A stretch of DNA of 64,000 nt from Larix sibirica (lineage: Eukaryota; Streptophyta; Pinopsida; Pinales; Pinaceae): assembly GCA_004151065.3 (NCBI GenBank), contig NWUY0305023538.1, positions 1-64,000 on the forward strand, written 5' to 3'. The notes beneath the pieces were generated by a model. That model was not told where the DNA came from and ran no database searches. It saw only the letters and a list, made by a program, of their open reading frames with translations. This document shows positions 19,616 to 32,929 of this stretch, piece by piece (position 1 is the first letter of the stretch; every line of letters starts with the position of its first letter). The translations under genes were made by a program, and so were the position numbers.

Positions 19616-22005
19616 GCAATCAAAAATGATTTGAAAGCAATGACCTCGCATCAATTCCTGTTTCTATCCCAAGTGAGTAGCCGCCCTACCCAGCCAAATA
19701 ATCCATCCTGGCTAACATGGAGAGGACCTTCGTGAAAAGGCAAAATTGAATAATAAAAATTAATTTTGAGTATGGGCGATTAGTTCTTCGTACCCCCTTC
19801 CCCCTGAAAACAAGGTGTTGCTAAAAAATAAAATAGCGAATAATAAAATTTTATAGCTGCTCGAAGCAAACTTTGTGCCTGCACCGAATTCGGTAGGCCA
19901 TAACTAAATAAATATCTGTGGGGGCAAGCATCAACCACCTCCTATCAATCGTTGATATCCTGGCCCTAGAGATATTTTATGAAATGCCAATTGTAGTAAT
20001 AATAAATCATTTTGAGTAGGACGGACCTCGTACCACCCTAACAAAAGTTTTATCTAAACGAAAATGATTAAGATGTTTTCTAAGATATGGTCCAGCCGAA
20101 CTATGCGCCTGCCGCAAACGGTGATGCTGAAGATGCCAGAAGGCCCACTTTCAGTCCCATTTAGGTGTTTAAACTTCCATTATATAGATAAAATTTCCAG
20201 GAAAAGTAACCATATTTTTTTTCTTAATCGCCCGATCCTCCCTCTTGTGAATTACCGTATGTAATATCATCTGCTTACTTTCCCTCTATTTGAGTAACTC
20301 CTGTTCATGGGTGAGTTAGATGTAGCTATGGTCAAGGGTATAGGTTGGATCATATAGGTAATAGTTTAGAGGGTCTAGAGTGGCTATATCGGTTGTCTAT
20401 GTGAGGCGCTTTCAGCTATGCGGGGTGTATATGTCGGGTGGCTCTGACTGACTATGTGGGGAGTTCCGTCCCATGGCGTCCCGGCGGGACCGCCTCACCT
20501 CAAACTATGTTTTCTATCAATAAATCAAATCCTTCTCCTGTCGTCCAGTATGCTGGGGCTCCTCCGTGCCGTAGGAAACGCTCTGATGGCAGAAGTGTGC
20601 TTCGATTCGTAGGATCACCTCTCTGGTCAGAACTTCGATTCATCTGTATCTGTGCCTCTGGCACCCTCTTATCTGTATTGGTCCTCATTAATTCAGTAAG
20701 GGTCCATCGGTAGTAGGTCCCCCATCGGTGTCATTCCTATTTGTATTGTGAAATAAATTGCTAACTATAAATTTTAATGAGTATTATCAAGCATAAGCAC
20801 AAAGCCTTCGAACCATTTCACTAGCCTCTACTGCTGGCACGTAATGGATTATAATGCCGTAAATCTATCTTGTAAGATGATGGGGCTGTAGTCCATCCGA
20901 AGCCTCACTTGAATACCTACCCCGGCTTCTGTAGTCCGGCCGGGGAAGTCTATTATCAATCAATCAATCAATCACTATGAAGCATCGACCTCCCTTTGAA
21001 TACTGGCACTACCGGAGACTAGGACTCACCACTATGTGTCTGTCTGTTGATGATCCTATCCTCGAAGGTGGTATAGTAAGTAAGCATGGTCGATTCATCC
21101 CTTCAATCAAATTGCTGTAGGAAGCTGGTGTTCTGTATCCGTAAGTGAGTTGGGGAGGGCAGAGGATATAGGGCAGAGGGTATAGGGTGGTGTTCTAACA
21201 GGGGATCTTTATGAAACAGGAGAGTAGGCTAAATTAAAAGGGAGTGTGCTATAACTGGCAATGCTCTTCTATCACTGATTATAGATAGGTCCAATGAGTA
21301 TAGGTTCTGCTTTATAGCAACGACCTTCAAGCAACGACTCGCTATAAGGCAATGACCTCTTGGCGATGATCGACTGACCAGCGCTGTCAATGACCACTTC
21401 GCTCTGTTGTGAACGCCGGTCCAACACTCCCTCTTTTGATAAAGCGAACCATAGGTTGGTTGTGGGGGAGGGACGACTAACTGGAATCCAGGTTTTATAA
21501 CTCGTTTTCTATAGTGAAATAAATAAATTAAAGCTACTTCGTTCCTTCTATCTATATCGCTTACGGGGGGGCTATGACAGGTAAAAACCTATTATAAGTC
21601 TATTATCCGAGAAGCTAGTTGGTTATGGAGTTGTTCCGGTCGATTTGAAAAACCACCTTCCAAATGGGGTGAAACCCCACTATTCATATGGTGAGGCGTA
21701 TTTTAGAAAGACAAATTGTGTTTGGGCGGGTTCCAAGTAATATGCATTTGGATTAAAGAACTAAATTTTTGCTTGCGCAACAAATAGCTAATTTACAGCA
21801 TTTAATATTATTACTAACATCCTTCCATCTGATAAGGCGGGTGCAGCATAAGAAATAAGAAATAGGCTTAGGGGGGTTATTCGGCCATTTCATTTGAGCG
21901 CGCTTATCTTCTGCCCCGTTGTAATAAAGGCTTTTCAAAAGTTTGATTTCCGGTCGATCCAATATGCCTTAAACTCGAGGTTGAAAGTATAATAAGCAAG
22001 CAATA
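19616..22005. other. Spacer with small repeats and one ORF of uncertain nature
   Basis: A 91-codon frame (20438-20713, plus) has a basic middle (CRRKRSDGRSVLRFV) and a hydrophobic end (ICASGTLLSVLVLI) and stops just after a GTAAGG, but no family is seen. A (ATCA) microsatellite lies at about 20953-20975. GGCTATATCGG / GACTATGTGGGG words at 20385-20465 recur at 57860-57955. TAGGGCAGAGG-TATAGGG near 21165-21190 is a small tandem. Confidence 0.35.
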
Positions 22006-22009
22006 CATT

Positions 22010-23745
22010 TCCAGCATCCCACCATCAGCATCACGACCAGCATCACCAGAAACAGTAGAATAGCCTCACCAGTTTAACCAAAATTTACATTATAAAGAAA
22101 TGAAATTATTTCAATAAGCAGTACCAGGAGCAGTTACAAAAGCATTTCCAGGATCATTTCCAGAAACACTTTCCAAAGCAGTTCAAGCGTCATTCCCAGG
22201 ATCAGTTTCCAGAGTAGTTCCAAGAGTAGCAGTCCCAGGATCAGTTTCATAAGCAAAACAACTGGTTGAAGCATTATTCCCAACAGCACGAGGAGTCCCA
22301 ACACCAGCATTTGAAGAAACAGTTAAAGGAGCTTTATTCCTAGGGTAATTTCCATAAGAAGGGACACTATGATAAGCATTTGTTGAACCAACATTTGAAT
22401 AAGCAGAAGCGGAAGGAACAGCATTACCAGGGTTATTTGAATAAGCATAACCGGGCCAATAAGCATCATTTAAAGAAGCACCAGTCTCACTAGCAACATA
22501 ATTACCAACAGCAGCCTCACGACCAACAGCCTCCCCTGTCTCAGGAAATAGAATTATCTCAATAAAAACCAGTCGAACCCAAAGCATCTCCATAAGCAGT
22601 CGAACGAGCATTCTTTTTATCCAGAGGCTTAAATGGAATTATTTCAATCAGCAGTTGAAGGAGCTGAATTCCCAGCTTAATGAGCACCAATTGAACAAAA
22701 AGAACCAGGCCAAGCATCCCCACCACCATCATCAGCTTAATCGGAAATAGTCCCAACACCGGCATTTGAATCAGCAAAAGCAGTTCGAAGATAATTTATA
22801 GAAGCATTATTCCCAGCCCCAGGAGCACCACGACCAGAAGCCCCAGTTGAGGCATAATTACTAGCAGCAGTTCTAAGAGCATTTCAAGCATCAGTTGAAG
22901 GAGCAGCCGTCTCAATGTTACCAGTATTACCAGGGTTTACAGCACCAGTTAAACCAGACTTTCCATAATAAGTGAAAGGAAAGCCTTAGTATCAGGATTT
23001 CCAGGATAAAGAGGATTCCCATTAAAAGCAGCCTAATTCCCATAAGCAATTGGACCGGTATCATTCATTCCCGGCAGCACCGGTTTTTCCAACATTGACA
23101 TAATCAGTTTAAACGGGATTACCGAAAGCACCAGTTCCAGCGTAATTCCCAAGAGCAGCTCCAGGGTAAGTTCCATAAGCTCCAGTTGAACCAATTTCCT
23201 CATTCCCAGGATCAGTCAAAGCACCAATATCAGAATTTATAGCATAACCAGTATTCCTATAAGCAGTTGAAGGAGCTGAATTCCCAACAGCACAAGGTCC
23301 AGGACGAGCAGCAAAAGGAATCCCAGGATCATTTCAATAAGCTGAACCAGAAGCAGTTTCAATGGCATTCCCATGAGCTGTTGAAGGAACAACCTTATCA
23401 GCGCGGAAATGGCAAAAGCAGTTGAAAAAGCATTTACATCAGCAGAAAGAGCAGCGCTATGACCAGTAAAACCGGTATAATAATTTCCAGCATCCCCATA
23501 CGTACCAGTTGTTGAACCAACATCATCATCATTCCTTGCACCAGTTGAACCAAGAGCATTACCGGCATCAGTTCCCATAGCATTTCCCATAGCATTTCCA
23601 GCAGCATCAGTTGAACTGGCATAACCACCAGCAGTTGGATCATCATTCCCAGCATCCCCATACGCACCAGAATTACGATCAGCAGTTGAAGGAGCTGAAT
23701 TCCCAGCCTCAATTCCAGGATCAGTTCCACTAAGCATTCCTAAAG
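22010..23745 (-). repeat. ACTGCT word-repeat family, largest block
   Basis: Nearly the whole 1.7 kb consists of words AGCAGTTGAAGGAGC, CCAGGATCATTTCC, CCATAAGCA, CAGTTGAACC and AGCATTTCC. On the minus strand these read CCTTCAACTGCT, GGAAATGATCCTGG, GCTTATGG, GGTTCAACTG and GGAAATGCT. Words are mostly multiples of three bases, so one minus-strand frame stays open for long stretches (for example 142 codons at 22183-22611 and 166 codons at 23237-23737) and reads as Gly/Asn/Ala/Ser/Thr-rich (NAPSTA, GNYPGNA, DAGNALGSTGA). In-frame stops and frame slips are frequent, and the other frames are also open, as expected of repetition. I call a mosaic repeat, not a gene. Related blocks are at 29130, 36715, 37725, 42030, 47860 and 53240. 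Confidence 0.85.
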
Positions 23746-24835
23746 CAAGTGGTTGGGAAGGGCAATAAGGAATTAGGGTAAGGGAGTAATTAAAAGGTGG
23801 GTAGTTGGTAATAAATCATAAAGGTAAAGGTAAGGAGGTGCGCAAGCAAGAGTGCTTTGCAATAAGTATTCCTGGCTTCAGCAATGGGGGATCCATCCAT
23901 TCCATAATAGTTGGGCAGGGGGAGGGCGAAGGTAGTTAAATTGAGAGGGTAACAGTAAAGTTCAAGTTGGGTAAGGTGGTAGTGTCTTTCACGCTAGTCA
24001 AGTAGTGGCAGTCAGGGAGATGCAGGATTTTTCCAAGTTGAAAATGCTGCGCATTCCCCTAAATTTTTACTCCAACCATTTAAAGTATCCTTACCACTTT
24101 CTGATAAAGAAAAGTATGCCAAGTCTCCGCTCTGTACTTTGCTATGTGTCATTAAAAAATCTTGGGAGTGAGAAACATAGGGAGTCTGTCAGGGGCCAAG
24201 TATGTCCCATATATCCCGAATAAGGGGCGAAGCGAACTCGATTTTGGCTTTAAGGGAACTAAATGAATTCCTAAAATACCCTCGACTGAGTGAGGATGCT
24301 TTGCAAAAACGGAGTCCTTCTTCCTGTTTGGGAATGTTTCGTGGCACAAGTATGGGTTTACATGTGTTGCTATATCGCTTAGACTGGCGGGATAAGGGCG
24401 AGGGTTAAAGATGGATCGGTCCAGCAATTGACCCTTCGGACCTTACCTGATAAATTGTCCTCTGCTCGCTGTGCTTGCTTCCCTAAGTCCGCACCGACAG
24501 ATGAATGATAAGTCCGCCATACAAGATAAGTCCGCCCATGATACCCAATAGAGAGTGCACCATCACAACATACCCGACTGATAGAGTTTATCCATTGATA
24601 CAACGAACAAGATTTATTAGGTTTCCATGTTCCAACCATAGGAGGTAGCCATGTTGTTTCCATATTAGCATGATTGAGACATGTTTTCAACATATGATAA
24701 AAGTATTACATAACTAGCCAACAGGATACGGCCCCCCATGTTACCCACCAGAAGAATAAGATTGAGCCAAGTTGACATCATAGCTAGATTTACCCTTTGG
24801 CCAAGAGGATAACTTACCATATTCCCCGGGACGGG
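23746..24835. other. Spacer, nothing firmly recognised
   Basis: Overlapping frames of 68 to 104 codons on both strands (for example 24379-24693 minus) show no motifs. Near 24780-24830 GGCCAAGAGGATAACTTACCATATTCC matches wording at 44700-44740 (GGCCGAGAGGATAAGG then CTTACCACATACCC) and, less well, at 33280. Confidence 0.35.
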
Positions 24836-24837
24836 GG

Positions 24838-24905
24838 GGGGCTTACTGCTATGGAACATTAGTTCCTACAGCACTGACCCATATGGAAACATTCCTCCTA
24901 CCTTG
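24838..24905 (+). repeat. GGAACA-TGTTCC hairpin word, copy 1
   Basis: GCTTACTGCTATGGAAC, then GTTCCTAC, then CCTACCTTGATCGCAACTGG. Similar strings are at 25738-25800 (CTTACTGCTACGGAACA then ATGTTCCTACCCTGG), 39208-39235 and 60780-60825. The GGAAC and GTTCC arms are complementary, so a small hairpin is possible. Confidence 0.4.
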
Positions 24906-27900
24906 ATCGCAACTGGATGCAATGATGTAGCATTATATATATATATATGATTCACCTGTTAAGCATCATACATTATTTATAGCCCCTAACCAACAGTCAT
25001 TGCTGCTAGTCATAGCCATACATACAGTCATAGACAATCAGAGCTGCCAATCATAGTCGATCATAACTGTATAGTCGATGCAGGAAGCTCTGGTTGGTTG
25101 GTACAGCCAGTCAGCGCTTTTCAGTTCAGCTTGTTCCAATCTCATCGCTTAAAGCAGTATGTGCTCCCCTAATTAATATTATTGGTTGGTACTAGAATGA
25201 CCTTCTGGTAGTCGATGCCAGAAGTAGATGCATCTCATTGTTTTGAAACCGATCAATGCCATTCTTGCTTGTAATTGCCTTGTTTGCTTTTATTATAAAG
25301 TGCCCCATGTTCCGGAAGAGAGAGTGTTGCTGCACTCATGCTTAGCTTGAAGTTATATCACGTCTCAATACGAAGTATAATCTAAGATATCCACCCCAAC
25401 CCCGGCTCTTTACCTCGAACCTGGAACTCCACCGATATAACTCTCCACCCTCGATATCACTTTAAAGACAGACGTTATGTTAAAATATATCTCAATAAAT
25501 ATCTACATCTATATAAAATACTATATATACAGGATATAAGAAACAGAGCATTGATTATTATTGTGAAAAATTTAGCATTGATTTATTCGGTCTATAGTAC
25601 AAGGTGCTTTAGCCATTATAAAATTTCATTTGCTTTAATGAGCTTTAGCAGAAATATACCCGCTTGTTTATTTTGATTATTGCAGAGGGCAGATGGCTTA
25701 CAAGGAGCCTAGAAAGAGAGGAACCAGCTGTCATAGAAACACTTACTGCTACGGAACAACGGGAATGTTCCTACCCTGGATGGATTGAAGGAATGACAAT
25801 GCATTAACATACGGTATTTCACTTTTCAATGATCCATCAGACATAGCCCCCATAAGTACCATTCATAGATGGTAGCTAGTAGCCAAGAGCCAATAGCCAA
25901 TCATTGAAAGAAGGTCATAGCTAATAACCAGTTATTGATTGCCGAGAGCCACTAGTACTTACCTCACCAGTCTCTATGGCAAGTACCTTACTCTTAAGGC
26001 TATAATTTACATGGGGACCTAAAGCAATACCTTAGGGCAAGTAAGGAAACTCAGGCTAATAAATAGTCCGGCTTGAACATACTTTACTATGTGAACTACG
26101 GGTCGAAGCATTATCTAAATTCCTATATGGTTTGGCAAGACAGGCAGAAAGCGTATAGGAAGGCAGGAGAGAAGATGAGGCAGAGCATTTAGATGTGGTT
26201 GAGTGAGCTAGATGCCGGGAGAAATCAATCCTATTATTTAGGAGTACGCTGGAAACACAATTTTGAATCTGAGATATAATTGAAATATCTATAAAGGGGG
26301 ATTTGGGTGCTTTTAAAGACAGACTTTGAGTTCAAACTCCTATCATTGGTGTTACCCAGCTCCTTCAAGTGCATCATCCTAAGGTCAAGTATATCCGGGC
26401 AGGTCTCAATTGAGCTCTCTTTCTTATAAGGTCGAAGGTCCATATTCTATTTCCCACGACGTCCCAATCGGGGAATAAATATGTTGGCTGTCATCCTTTG
26501 GACAACCTGCCATTTACCTAAATAAGGCTGTTTATCAAATGCTCTCCGGGCAATAACCCCTCCCTAAACTACCTGTATGGCTCTAGTCATGGCTTAATCT
26601 ACCCTCTATGAATGTTTCTATGTGTAATGGCGTGTGATAACTCTGCTGTATGGCTCTGACTGTGAAAAAACTAACTATAGTTTATTGCAATGACTGGCTA
26701 TAACTTAGCTTCTAGCAATGAGACTTGCAATGACCTAAATTTCTAGATCTCTCTAAATCTATAGATCATATATACAGGGCAGTCGTGCATGGTGGTGCTG
26801 GCCCATCAGTAAGGTCATTAGGATCATAAGGCTGCTGCATTGGACCAATCCGTCCGAGACCCACTACCTTACTGCCCGACTACTGAATTGTTTCCCAGCG
26901 ATCACCCCGCTTCAACTTGACAGAATCATCTCACCTTGTAAGAAATATTGGAATTAATATATTAAGATAAAGATTACATAGTTATCCTTGCGATCCACCC
27001 TTCTTCCTACCTTTGTAAGTATTGAATAAAAATGAACTCACTAGGACGTATATATGCATTTGAATGTCTCCCTGGCGGCAACATCACATTATATAATCAC
27101 ATTAGGAGACCCACAAGCACTTTTGTAGTAGGAAATCCAAGCTGCAATGGCAAGTTCTGCAGGTTGTTTAAAGGTAGGTGATTCTCCAATCAGAGATAGT
27201 AGAGAGATTTCAGTATGGCAAGTAGTTAATTGATTTGCTACAACCCAAGTAGTAGCATTGGTTGAATAGAGAAGACTTGCATATTATTCACTTATAGTGT
27301 AATCACACACATCTCAAGTCAAGACGTTTGTATAAAAGATTTTCATCTCTGTTATGGAAGGTGATTTGGGTGTAAAGAAGAGGCCAGCCAGAGAGAAAAG
27401 ATCGGGGGGGGGCCAAATTATTAACATGTTAAACTTATATATGCTATATTTCTTAACAGGCATATGTATGCACACGTAGAGATTAAAGTTATTACTGAGC
27501 CTTCCGTATGAATTTGAACTAGGTTCACTATGCCACCAGTATAGCATGTACTAACGTATTGGTAGATGGCAATAAAGTATACAATCAAATGTTTTTGAAA
27601 TTATAATGTCTACATAGCAATATCATAGCATCAAATGTGACTACTTACTTCTCCATGAATAAGTCCAGTTCATGGCAATGACTACTATATGCAGTAACAA
27701 ACAAGTATAGATTCAAATAAAAAATAGAGTGTCACCATATATATATGTTTAGACCTGCAAGAACGTAGAGATGGCGTTTGAAATGAAACCAACCTGACAA
27801 TAATAGTGGAGCTAGGATTTAGCTAAGGTAAATATAGTTTACATCATATATTAAGAATTTCATTAGTAGTGTTTAGGTGTTCAGTTGCTATGAGGTCTGC

Positions 27901-28680
27901 TGCAGCAGCAGGTTAGGTCCAGCCCAGCTAGGTCTTCTCCTAAAAAGGAGAGATCATTTATACGCTCGACCAGTAGGGAGAGGAGACAACACAAGAAAGA
28001 AGCGCTTATTTTTTTTATAATTGATGGAGAAGCTTAGCTTCACTCTATACTAGTTTAGACATAGATCTATTCTATTTTATTTTGCTTCTAACAACCCGAG
28101 AAAGAAATAAGCCCCCCTCACCAATAGCCGGGGGTGAGCATAGTCTGTAGTTTGACCGACTCGGGCTTTATCTTGTCTCCTGTAGTCCGTGCTTAGATTA
28201 GACCTTGCATTGTTATGTGCTATTGGCAGATTGGGTCAGTTGTTTTTGGTCCCTACAGACGTATAGAAGGAATACTTTTGGTACTACATCAAAAGTTTGG
28301 AAATAAGCCAAATAAAAACAACTCTGCTCCTCACCCTACGAATAAGAAATAACCACGACTGAAAAGCAGACATGCATGCAGGTGATATAATTCACAAATG
28401 AATTGAAGGAAATAAAAATTGTTAACCCAGAACTCTTTTTAAAGCAAGGTGCATACTTAATATATGCAAGTTTATACCAGCTCCATAGCAACCCAGTTAA
28501 GATCTGCTGCCCGTTTGTTTATGGCTCGGGTCGAGGAACCTCTCACTCGTCTAGATAGAAGCCCTAGTGATCAGTTCTATTAATTAGCCCTAGTGACATG
28601 ACTTACATTGAACCACCGGAAGGGTTGGTTCCTACTTACTCCTAGCTAGAGTGGTTGGGATATTTGTTTGTTGGGTGGAC
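24906..28680. other. Spacer, nothing recognised
   Basis: A (TA) run lies at about 24935-24948. 25738-25800 holds the second GGAACA-TGTTCC word. 25860-25960 repeats CATTGAAAGAAGGTCATAGC and AGCCAATAGCC words related to 60415-60700. No gene or RNA is seen in nearly 3.8 kb. Confidence 0.45.
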
Positions 28681-28681
28681 G

Positions 28682-28969
28682 GACAATGGCCCAATCTTAT
28701 GAGATAGGTGATTCCACCGAGAGATGAGGAGGGAGTTTCAGGAGCTGGATGATAAGTTATCTGCCTGGAATATTCAACCGGGAGGATATGAGGCAGTAAA
28801 GGAGCAGGATGCAGTTAAAGGATTGAGACATCAATGCTTATTTACGTCACACCCATTGCTCCCATTGAACCCCCAAACTCCACAACCACCTACCACTCCA
28901 CTAGTCCAACTAACAACAACTGGTGTTCCATTGCTTACTCGCTTGCTTGCTGGTCAATTAAATGAATGA
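28682..28969 (+). pseudogene. Possible decayed ORF, unidentified
   Basis: An ATG frame at 28724 gives 81 codons: an amphipathic start (REFQELDDKLSAWNIQPGG), then a Pro/Thr-rich stretch (NPQTPQPPTTPLVQL). Just upstream, in another frame, MAQSYEIGDSTER runs into a stop that overlaps the 28724 start, as if one frameshift separates the two. The pattern fits the N-terminus of a broken gene but no family is recognised and nothing convincing follows. Confidence 0.25.
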
Positions 28970-29129
28970 TAGAGATGGATAATTTATGTTTTCAACAGCT
29001 CTTCACCTAATGCAGTACCACCTGCTTTTATCAATTGCTGCTTGCCCGTAGATCTATAAAGCACTTACGGAAACAATAAAACCTAAAGAGGTAGTAGGTT
29101 AGAATCGATAGGACACAGTCATGCCAGGA

Positions 29130-29465
29130 TAATTGCCGATAAAAGCTGCAGTTACCGGAGCAGTCCCAAAAGCATTTCCATCAGTAGTTCCAAAAGCAAG
29201 CATTTCAATCAGCAGTTGAACCGGGGATTCCCAGGAGCACCAATTGAACTGGCATCAATTGAATATGGAGCCGCCCGAGCATCACCAGTGGACCCAGAAT
29301 CATTTCCATCAGACTCAATTGAACCAGCTGCATCTCCATAAGTGGTATAACGAGCGTCAATTCCAGGAGCAATTTCCAGAGCATCCCCCGCACCAGTTAA
29401 AGGAGCGGTATTCCAGCCCCAACCATCCCTATTAGCATTAGTTGAAGGAGCAGGATTCCCATAAA
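29130..29465 (-). repeat. ACTGCT word-repeat family, block 2
   Basis: Same words and same orientation as 22010-23745 (AGCAGTTGAACC, AGCATTTCCA, CAATTCCAGGAGC, CCAGTTAAAGGAGC). Both strands are open in places, which again argues for repetition over coding. Confidence 0.8.
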
Positions 29466-32400
29466 AGTATTATTCCTAATGGTAAAGAATTTAGAAGGGC
29501 AAGAGAGCAAGTCATAACCTTATGGTGGGCTTTACTATATGATATATGCAATTAAGTAGAAGAACAGGGCCCATATGGAAGAACACCCAGTTACTACAGC
29601 ACTGGATGCAAGAACAATGCTTATTACTTATGACCACCAGTCTATTTAAATAGAGTTAAAGCTAACGGCACAACACAAAGCTTAACAATAATATGGACGG
29701 CGGCTATTCCACTGATGTATCACCCGGTTTACTTGGGTAATGTTTAACCAAGACAAAACAATGTGAATGAAATTCATTCCCAAAACAGATTGATACTCCG
29801 ACGAGACAAATTATATGTTATTATATAATTACAGCAAGTGATGAGCCCATGGTTATTTATTCTTCATTGGAGGAGGCAGGTCTACCCGTTGTTTCAAAGG
29901 ACCTACGAACTGGGAGTCAGATATTGAAGTTAAGCTGCGGAAGTTAGAACATAAGGTGGGAACGATCTCCACCACAACCATTTGGCGCTGCCTCTACACA
30001 GTAGTTTTATTCTGCTATATTGATCCGGTGCATTGACCATTGAAATTGCACAAGGCCAATATAATAATATAATATGGTCACCCCGGAACGACTTGATCCC
30101 CAGCAACGGAGGATAATTTGTTTCCTTATAATATTTACAAAGTAAAAATATCTAGCCCCTCATGAGGTTGGCTGGGAAGGAGCGGCCAATGGGGACTTAT
30201 TTTTCTTCTGGGGGAGGCCTTCGCAAGCAACTGATTAGAGAGATTTACTTCATAAAACACATAGGTCGAGATTAGGCGGTACAACGGGCGGATAACTGCC
30301 ATCAGGATAGTAGTCGTTCCCACCGGCACGGGTAGGTACAGATTAATACACAAGGTGAGGTGCACCATTAAATGAATAAACAATACATGCATGATATACC
30401 CATGAAAGGTCACGGCTATGAGGATGAAAAGCTTCTTTCCACCTTTATGTACTGGTATTTATGGACTACGTGAGCATTATAGGCATTACTGCTTTACCTC
30501 TTCAAACACCCACATTGAAAAGAAGTTCCTGGTGGGAAAAACAGGATATCATAAGCATTTTTCACCTTAGCTTATAACAGCCACTGTTTAAATGTAGGTA
30601 GTTGGCTCTCTCTAACCGTAAAAATATATGGACGGGGGATGGTATGTAATGGGGATAAACATATGGATCAACTAATGGGGAGTAAACTGTTTAATTAAGG
30701 ATACGTGCTATTGTCAGATGTATCCATTTGTAACACTTATATCCAGAATAAGAAGTATCATTTACCCTTGGGTGCTCCTTTATTTCTGTCTAGCCTAATT
30801 GACAGACTCACTCATAAGTATAGAGTAATAAAATGATCAAAGCCTCTCGCGTCTCCGTCCACCCGCTTGTGTTTGCTGGTGTTGGCAGGTGATTTGTCGT
30901 TCTCCCGTCCCATACCGTTGGCTGCTATGCGTTGATTGCCATCCTGTAGCGTCCCTGTGCCATGATGCCATACGATGGGCAGGGTTGAAAATGAAAAGAG
31001 AACTGCCTGGCCTTACTGAACGGACAGATGACGAGGGATCGCCGAGAGACAAGAATTAGCACCTTTCCTACTATAAACCTGGTCTCCGATCCTTTTCTCC
31101 TGGTCCTGCTTTTTTCTGTCCGCTTTCCTTCCTTATTCCATTCTGTATTGGGTTTATACTATACTATACTATAGCCCTGGAATGAGGGATGGATGCATGC
31201 GTGCGTGATGCGGTCCGTGCTTGATACGGGGAGTTGTCCATATGAACTACCGGGCTAAATGGAAAAACCAGTTGTGTCTCTAAACCAAGTTGGCAGGTGC
31301 GAATTTGAAATAAAGAGAGCAACGGGTGAACAGCAAGAACATAAAGAACATAAAGAAGAGCATAAACAAAAAGTGGTGGATTGATGGTAAAAGCATACAG
31401 GTAGAATGTGAAAACGCGGGTATGTTATGCAAGAAACAAATAGGTGCTACAAAGAGGTATAGAACGATGAGGTGCTACAATGTGTATGCGTAGTGAACAA
31501 ATATGTACAGTGTTCCACTAAATAAGATCGGTTCAATTATATTGTTTAGCTAGCCCCCCCATAGCCCAGTTATCATAGCCCATATGGCTAGCTGAACTAA
31601 AGCTTATATCACAGCCAATCCATTGATAGACATTATTAACCCACTCCCGGTCCTTGTAGCGATAGTCAATAGTCTGCCGAGTTGAACCGCATGGAGACGA
31701 CGTCCTTGCCATTAGTCCAATGTGTTAATGTGAAATCCATATATTAAGGTAGTACACCCAGGATAATATCCCCCTCTTTATTATTAGGTTCAAATCTAGG
31801 GTCTGCGTATCTCCATACATAAACTATTTATGCTAAAATATATGAACAAGTGACCTATGTAAACTATCTGCTATTGGGCTACCTACCTCCCCCCCCCTTT
31901 ACCCTACTCCCCATATGCCCTAGGCCCTATAACCAAGTATACCCCTAAAGCTATACTTCCTATATACTTAACATATAGTAACGTATAATAATATAAGAAG
32001 CTATGTCCACTTGCTCTATTCAGTCAGTGCGCATTAATAAAAAAAAGCTATAATATGTGCAAAGTAGTAGATGGATCCATAGTTATCATCATATGTGTCC
32101 TAGTTATATTTAGTCACAAAATTGGATGAGAATATAGAAATTATTCCATGTTAGTTTGTGCAGTTGGGAAATAAACTTCTGATGAGGTTCCGCTACCTAA
32201 CGCATAGGGACAGCTAGGCCAAATAGTGAGTGAGTCTAATCAGGTACGGGACGGTACGGAGCTAGGGCCTTATACCTCCAGCATGAAAGCATGAATAGTT
32301 CATGGTAAGTCTGGGTGTGACCAGCATGAGAGTCCGTGTGGGCACAGCATTGGCTATTATCCTTACTTTCCCTACTTACCTTTACCTTTAGTGTTATTCT

Positions 32401-32680
32401 ACTAATCCACCCTTTATATTACTGGCTCACAGACTTGAACTTAGAGCCTTTGTCTTTCGAAAACTAACACTTGCTTGATGGAGGAATCTTAGTTGGTACG
32501 GCACTATCTTATATTTTCGGGCCAGGCTGAACCCGGGTCAGATACGCATTGATGAATTATTACAGCATTGCTAGGAACTTTAGATCCCTACACAATGAAT
32601 AGTACTTTTCACTATTATACCCAACCACCGCCTTTAGTGTGAACCTTAAAGACTGGTTAACTTATCCTCCCACTTAGTTA
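29466..32680. other. Spacer, nothing recognised
   Basis: No gene-like tract. Small items: ACTATACTATACTATAG near 31149, a C run near 31890, AACATAAAGAACATAAAGAAGAGCATAAAC near 31338 (10-bp slippage), and CAGGTACGGGACGGTACGG at 32241-32259, one of the GGTACGG words also seen at 44774 and 59931. Confidence 0.45.
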
Positions 32681-32684
32681 TTGG

Positions 32685-32790
32685 TTGGATGGGCTTGCTT
32701 GGTTAGACTTACTTGGGATTGCTGGGGATCGCTCGCTCTTAGATCGCTCGCTGATGGGTGGCCTAGCTTGGATTGCTGGCTATAAATATT
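32685..32790 (-). repeat. CCGAGTAACCAAG word repeat, minus copy 2
   Basis: GGCTTGCTTGGTTAG, CTTACTTGGGATTGCTGG, GATCGCTCGCTCTTAGATCGCTCGC and CTTGGATTGCTGG repeat with a period near 14 to 20 bp and complement the 43690-43880 words. Loosely similar, not alignable. Confidence 0.35.
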
Positions 32791-32929
32791 GCTTGGGAGC
32801 AGACTCTGTATTTCTATCATATCCTTATCCATCGGCCCAAATACGAACCTGAGAACCAAACAAAAATATCTATTGTTCACTACAATACCCGTTGTGGGCT
32901 AGCTACGGACCGACCCAACCAAACATAGA

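Noticed and set aside
23237-23737. 166-codon minus ORF as a secreted Gly/Asn-rich protein gene
   Set aside because: It is built of ACTGCT-family words, other frames are open too, and sister blocks carry in-frame stops.
31780-31815. tRNA-like GGTTCAAATCT
   Set aside because: Flanking bases do not pair as a T stem and no anticodon arm is found upstream.
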